Assembly: GCF_003853645.1 (NCBI RefSeq)
Contig: NZ_QTPO01000025.1
Span: forward strand, 53,944 to 117,943
Origin: Burkholderia sp. Bp9143
Lineage (GTDB): Bacteria; Pseudomonadota; Gammaproteobacteria; Burkholderiales; Burkholderiaceae
Direction: 5' to 3'
DNA length: 64,000 bases
In this document: piece by piece, positions 61,812 to 64,000 of the stretch
How positions within the stretch are numbered: position 1 is the first letter of the stretch
Layout of the letters: each line of letters opens with the position of its first letter
Notes under the pieces: model-generated
What the model was told of the DNA's origin: nothing
The model's database searches: none
Seen by the model: only the letters and a program-made list of their open reading frames with translations
Translations under genes and position numbers: made by a program

Positions 61812-62588
61812 TTACTTGCGCAGCTCGACGACGAAGTCGTAGTAGTCGTTGCGGCAGTAAGTATCGGTGAGCTCGATTGCGCGCTGGTCGGCCGTATAAC
61901 CGATTCGCGTGATCAGCAGCAGCGCGTCGTGCGGCGCGATGCCCATCTGCTGCGCGATCTCGTCGGTCGCGTTGACCGCGCGGAAATGCTGCAGCGCGCG
62001 CACGATCGGCGTGCCGCGTGCTTCGAGATAGCTGTACAGCGAACCGCCGATCGCCTGCGGATCGGGGATCAGCGTGGCGGGGAACGTCGAATTCTCGACG
62101 GCCATCACGATGCCGTCGGCGAGGCGGAGGCGTTTCAGCCGTGTCACCGATGCAGCCGGCGACAGGCCGAGCTGGATCACTTCGTCGCGGTTCGCCGGCT
62201 GGATCTCGCGCTCGAGCCATTGCGAACTCGGCTTGAAGCCGCGGCGCTCGAGCATCTCGCTGAAGCTCGACAGCCGCGACAGCGGATCCTCGTAGCGCGG
62301 CTGGATGAAGTTGCCGGCGCCCTGCGTGCGGCGGATCAAGCCCTGCTCGACGAGCAGGGCGATCGCCTTGCGCGCGGTGATGCGCGACACGCCGAGTGCT
62401 TCGGACAGCACGCGTTCGGACGGCAGCGCCTCGCCGGCCGCCCAGCGATTGTCGTGGATCGCGTCGCCGAGCTTGCGGGCGAGTTGCAGGTAGAGCGGCG
62501 TGTCGTTGTCGGGGTCGGGGCGCAGGTCCTGCCAGCGGTCGTCCGTGGGTGCCTTCATGGAATGGGTATCGATCAGGTTGCCGGCCAT
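61812..62588 (-). CDS. GntR-family regulator with UTRA ligand domain (HutC type)
   Basis: A 258-residue regulator with N-terminal winged helix (about 30-95: PLYLQLARKLGDAIHDNRWA, LPSERVLSEALGVSRITARKAI) and a UTRA effector domain (about 110-258) closing with the TDTYCRNDYYDFVVEL motif. The HutC/FarR/NagR subgroup usually binds sugar phosphates or acids. The first ATG is 62588; a second at 62558 (MKAPTDDRWQD) is equally plausible. It is divergent from the aldo/keto reductase gene, its likely target, and convergent on the CoA-transferase. Confidence 0.9.
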   Translation of the reverse strand: MAGNLIDTHSMKAPTDDRWQDLRPDPDNDTPLYLQLARKLGDAIHDNRWAAGEALPSERVLSEALGVSRITARKAIALLVEQGLIRRTQGAGNFIQPRYEDPLSRLSSFSEMLERRGFKPSSQWLEREIQPANRDEVIQLGLSPAASVTRLKRLRLADGIVMAVENSTFPATLIPDPQAIGGSLYSYLEARGTPIVRALQHFRAVNATDEIAQQMGIAPHDALLLITRIGYTADQRAIELTDTYCRNDYYDFVVELRK

Positions 62589-62715
62589 TCTAAGTCATCA
62601 TGCGGCGCCGTTATAGCCGGTTTTTGCCGTGTAACACGCGGGCAGGGCGCCGATTGACTACACTGGCCGATGCTTCGGCCGCGGTGTGCGGCCACCTATC
62701 CGCAGCGAGGAGCGC

Positions 62716-63561
62716 ATGACAGATACGATCGCCACGGTCGTCCTGCCAGACGGCGAGACGATCCCGAAGCTTGGCCTGGGTACCTGGGAAATGGGCGAGC
62801 GGGCCGCGCGGCGCGCGGACGAGATCGCCGCCTTGCGCGAGGGCATCGCGCTCGGCATGACGCTGGTCGACACCGCCGAGATGTACGGCGAAGGCGCGAC
62901 CGAGGCACTCGTCGGCGAGGCGCTGGCCGGCCTGCGTGACAACGTGTTCCTGGTCAGCAAGGTGTACCCGCATCATGCGAGCCGGCGCGGCGTCGTCGCC
63001 GCGTGCGACGCGAGCCTCAAGCGCCTGCGCACCGATCGCCTCGACCTGTACCTGCTGCACTGGCGCGGATCGGTGCCGCTCGAGGAGACGGTCGAAGGCT
63101 TCGAGGCACTGCGGCGTGCGGGCAAGATCCGCCACTGGGGCGTCAGCAATTTCGACACGGCCGACATGGCCGAACTCGTCGACGAGGCGGGCGGCGGTGC
63201 GTGCACGACCAACCAGATCCTCTACAACGTCGCGCGGCGCGGCCCGGAGTTCGACCTGCTGCCGTGGCTCGCCAATCACCGGATGCCGGCGATGGCCTAT
63301 AGCCCGGTCGATCACGGGCGGTTGCCGAAGCGCTCGCCGCTCGACGAGATCGCGCGGCAGCGCGGCGTGTCGGTGACGCGCGTCGCGCTCGCCTGGGTGC
63401 TTGCACAGCCGGGTGTGTTCGCGATCCCGAAGGCGTCGCGGATCGAGCACGTCCGCGACAATCGCATGGCGCTCGATCTCGTGTTGAGCGATGACGAGCG
63501 CGCGCAACTCGACGGCTACTTCCGTCCGCCGCGCAGCAAGCGCGCGCTCGAAATGCTCTGA
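62716..63561 (+). CDS. Aldo/keto reductase
   Basis: NADPH-dependent reduction of aldehydes or ketones. The 281-residue TIM-barrel enzyme has the AKR tetrad Asp52, Tyr57 (DTAEMYGEG), Lys82 (VSKVYP) and His115 (LLHWRG), and the cofactor motif KASRIEHVRDN. It resembles 2,5-diketo-gluconate reductase-type AKRs in the short length, though physiological substrate is not deducible. GAGGAG lies 8 bases before the ATG at 62716. Divergent from GntR-type regulator (127-base gap). Confidence 0.92.
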   Translation: MTDTIATVVLPDGETIPKLGLGTWEMGERAARRADEIAALREGIALGMTLVDTAEMYGEGATEALVGEALAGLRDNVFLVSKVYPHHASRRGVVAACDASLKRLRTDRLDLYLLHWRGSVPLEETVEGFEALRRAGKIRHWGVSNFDTADMAELVDEAGGGACTTNQILYNVARRGPEFDLLPWLANHRMPAMAYSPVDHGRLPKRSPLDEIARQRGVSVTRVALAWVLAQPGVFAIPKASRIEHVRDNRMALDLVLSDDERAQLDGYFRPPRSKRALEML

Positions 63562-63587
63562 CAGCACCGGGTCAGGCGACGCTTCGG

Positions 63588-64000
63588 TCAGTGGCCATGG
63601 CCACCGGCAGATCCGCCGTTGCCGCCGGCACTGCCATTGCCATTGCCGACACCGTTGGCACCGCCGTTGCCGGTGCCGCCACTGCCGTTGCCATTACCGT
63701 TGCCGCCGCCATTGCCGTGGCCACCGGTTCCATGACCGCCGGCCGATCCGCCGTTACCGCCGGCACTGCCGCCGCCATTGCCATTGCCGCCGCCATTGCC
63801 GCCGGTTCCGTGGCCGCCGCTGCCGCCGCTGCCGCCGCTGCCGCCGCTGCCACCGCTGCCACCGCTGCCACCGCTGCCACCGTTGCCGCCGTTGCCACCG
63901 TTGCCACCGTTGCCGCCGCTGCCGCCGTTGCCGCCGCCGTTGCCGCCGCCATGACCGCCGCCGTTGCCGCCGCCATTGCCGCCGCCATTGCCGCCGCCAT
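63588..64000 (-). CDS. Gly/Asn/Ser-rich low-complexity protein, C-terminal part (start outside window)
   Basis: In the minus-strand frame ending at the TGA at 63588-63590 the sequence reads as continuous Gly-Gly-Asn, Gly-Gly-Ser and Gly-Gly-His repeats ending GGSAGGHGH. At least 136 residues are inside the window and the N-terminus lies beyond it. About 63800-63945 consists of near-perfect GCCGCCGCT/GTT units (9-base period). The two other open frames (Ala/Met and Arg/Gln/Trp) are less natural. Such Gly-rich proteins are often surface or cell-wall associated, but no function is claimed; base composition is extreme even for this genome. Confidence 0.5.
   Translation of the reverse strand, partial: GGGNGGGNGGGNGGGHGGGNGGGNGGSGGNGGNGGNGGNGGSGGSGGSGGSGGSGGSGGSGGHGTGGNGGGNGNGGGSAGGNGGSAGGHGTGGHGNGGGNGNGNGSGGTGNGGANGVGNGNGSAGGNGGSAGGHGH

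Noticed and set aside
63572..64000. A Met/Ala/Thr/Val-rich 142-codon open frame at the right edge
   Set aside because: It is the neighbouring frame of the Gly-rich repeat; the Gly-Gly-Asn/Ser frame is a more natural protein, ending at 63588.

Overview
The window is high-GC DNA from a betaproteobacterium, almost certainly a Burkholderia (cepacia-complex-like) large chromosome. The core gene order (adk-kdsB-Trm112-lpxK, xseA, sodB; plsY, yajQ, murB, argF, rpsT, murJ; tsaE-amiC, queG, ogt-xerD) and the strong G/C third-position bias fit that genus. I saw no tRNA or rRNA gene, CRISPR array, insertion sequence, prophage or attachment site. About 59 protein genes are supported, and many long overlapping frames are G/C-bias shadows.

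Region 1 (1-8885) is a polyol regulon. A substrate-binding protein (5' end outside the window), two permeases, a HAD phosphatase and an ATPase form one ABC import operon. It converges on a second operon that runs D-arabinitol 4-dehydrogenase, xylulokinase, SorC-type regulator. Together they import a pentitol, oxidise it to D-xylulose and phosphorylate it. Region 2 (8886-15613) is an aromatic 2-oxoacid cluster: a LysR regulator divergent from benzoylformate decarboxylase, then an aromatic aldehyde dehydrogenase, a ketopantoate-reductase-family enzyme (a good D-mandelate dehydrogenase candidate) and an aromatic-acid MFS permease. Region 3 (15635-19192) is the kynBUA tryptophan-to-anthranilate operon with a divergent Lrp-type regulator. 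Region 4 (19179-24574) holds a flavin reductase, a methanethiol-oxidase/SBP56 gene translationally coupled to a membrane protein, msrA and a DUF72 protein.

Region 5 (24598-54296) is mostly housekeeping: cfa, pdxH, tcdA, the chaperedoxin cnoX, pirin, an EamA exporter, amidase, tsaE, queG, ogt, xerD, an acyl-CoA ligase, ybaK, plsY, yajQ, murB, argF, DUF3579, rpsT, murJ, a SirB1-like gene, an SDR, adk, kdsB, Trm112, lpxK, xseA, sodB, chrA and a Crp/Fnr regulator. Several convergent pairs here share clear bidirectional hairpin terminators. Region 6 (54372-64000) is accessory: an Mpo1-like dioxygenase, a methyltransferase, a degenerate EAL protein, an MdtD-like exporter, DUF2917, a helix-turn-helix/citrate synthase fusion divergent from an oddly arranged CaiB/BaiF CoA-transferase, a GntR regulator, an aldo/keto reductase and the 3' end of a Gly/Asn/Ser-rich gene.

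The least conventional signals are the HTH-citrate synthase/CoA-transferase pair with a palindrome between them, the apparent segment reordering in that CoA-transferase, the likely complete D-mandelate route, the SBP56-membrane protein pair, the structured leader of the DUF3579 gene, and three genes whose -10 box lies so close to the ATG that leaderless transcripts are predicted.
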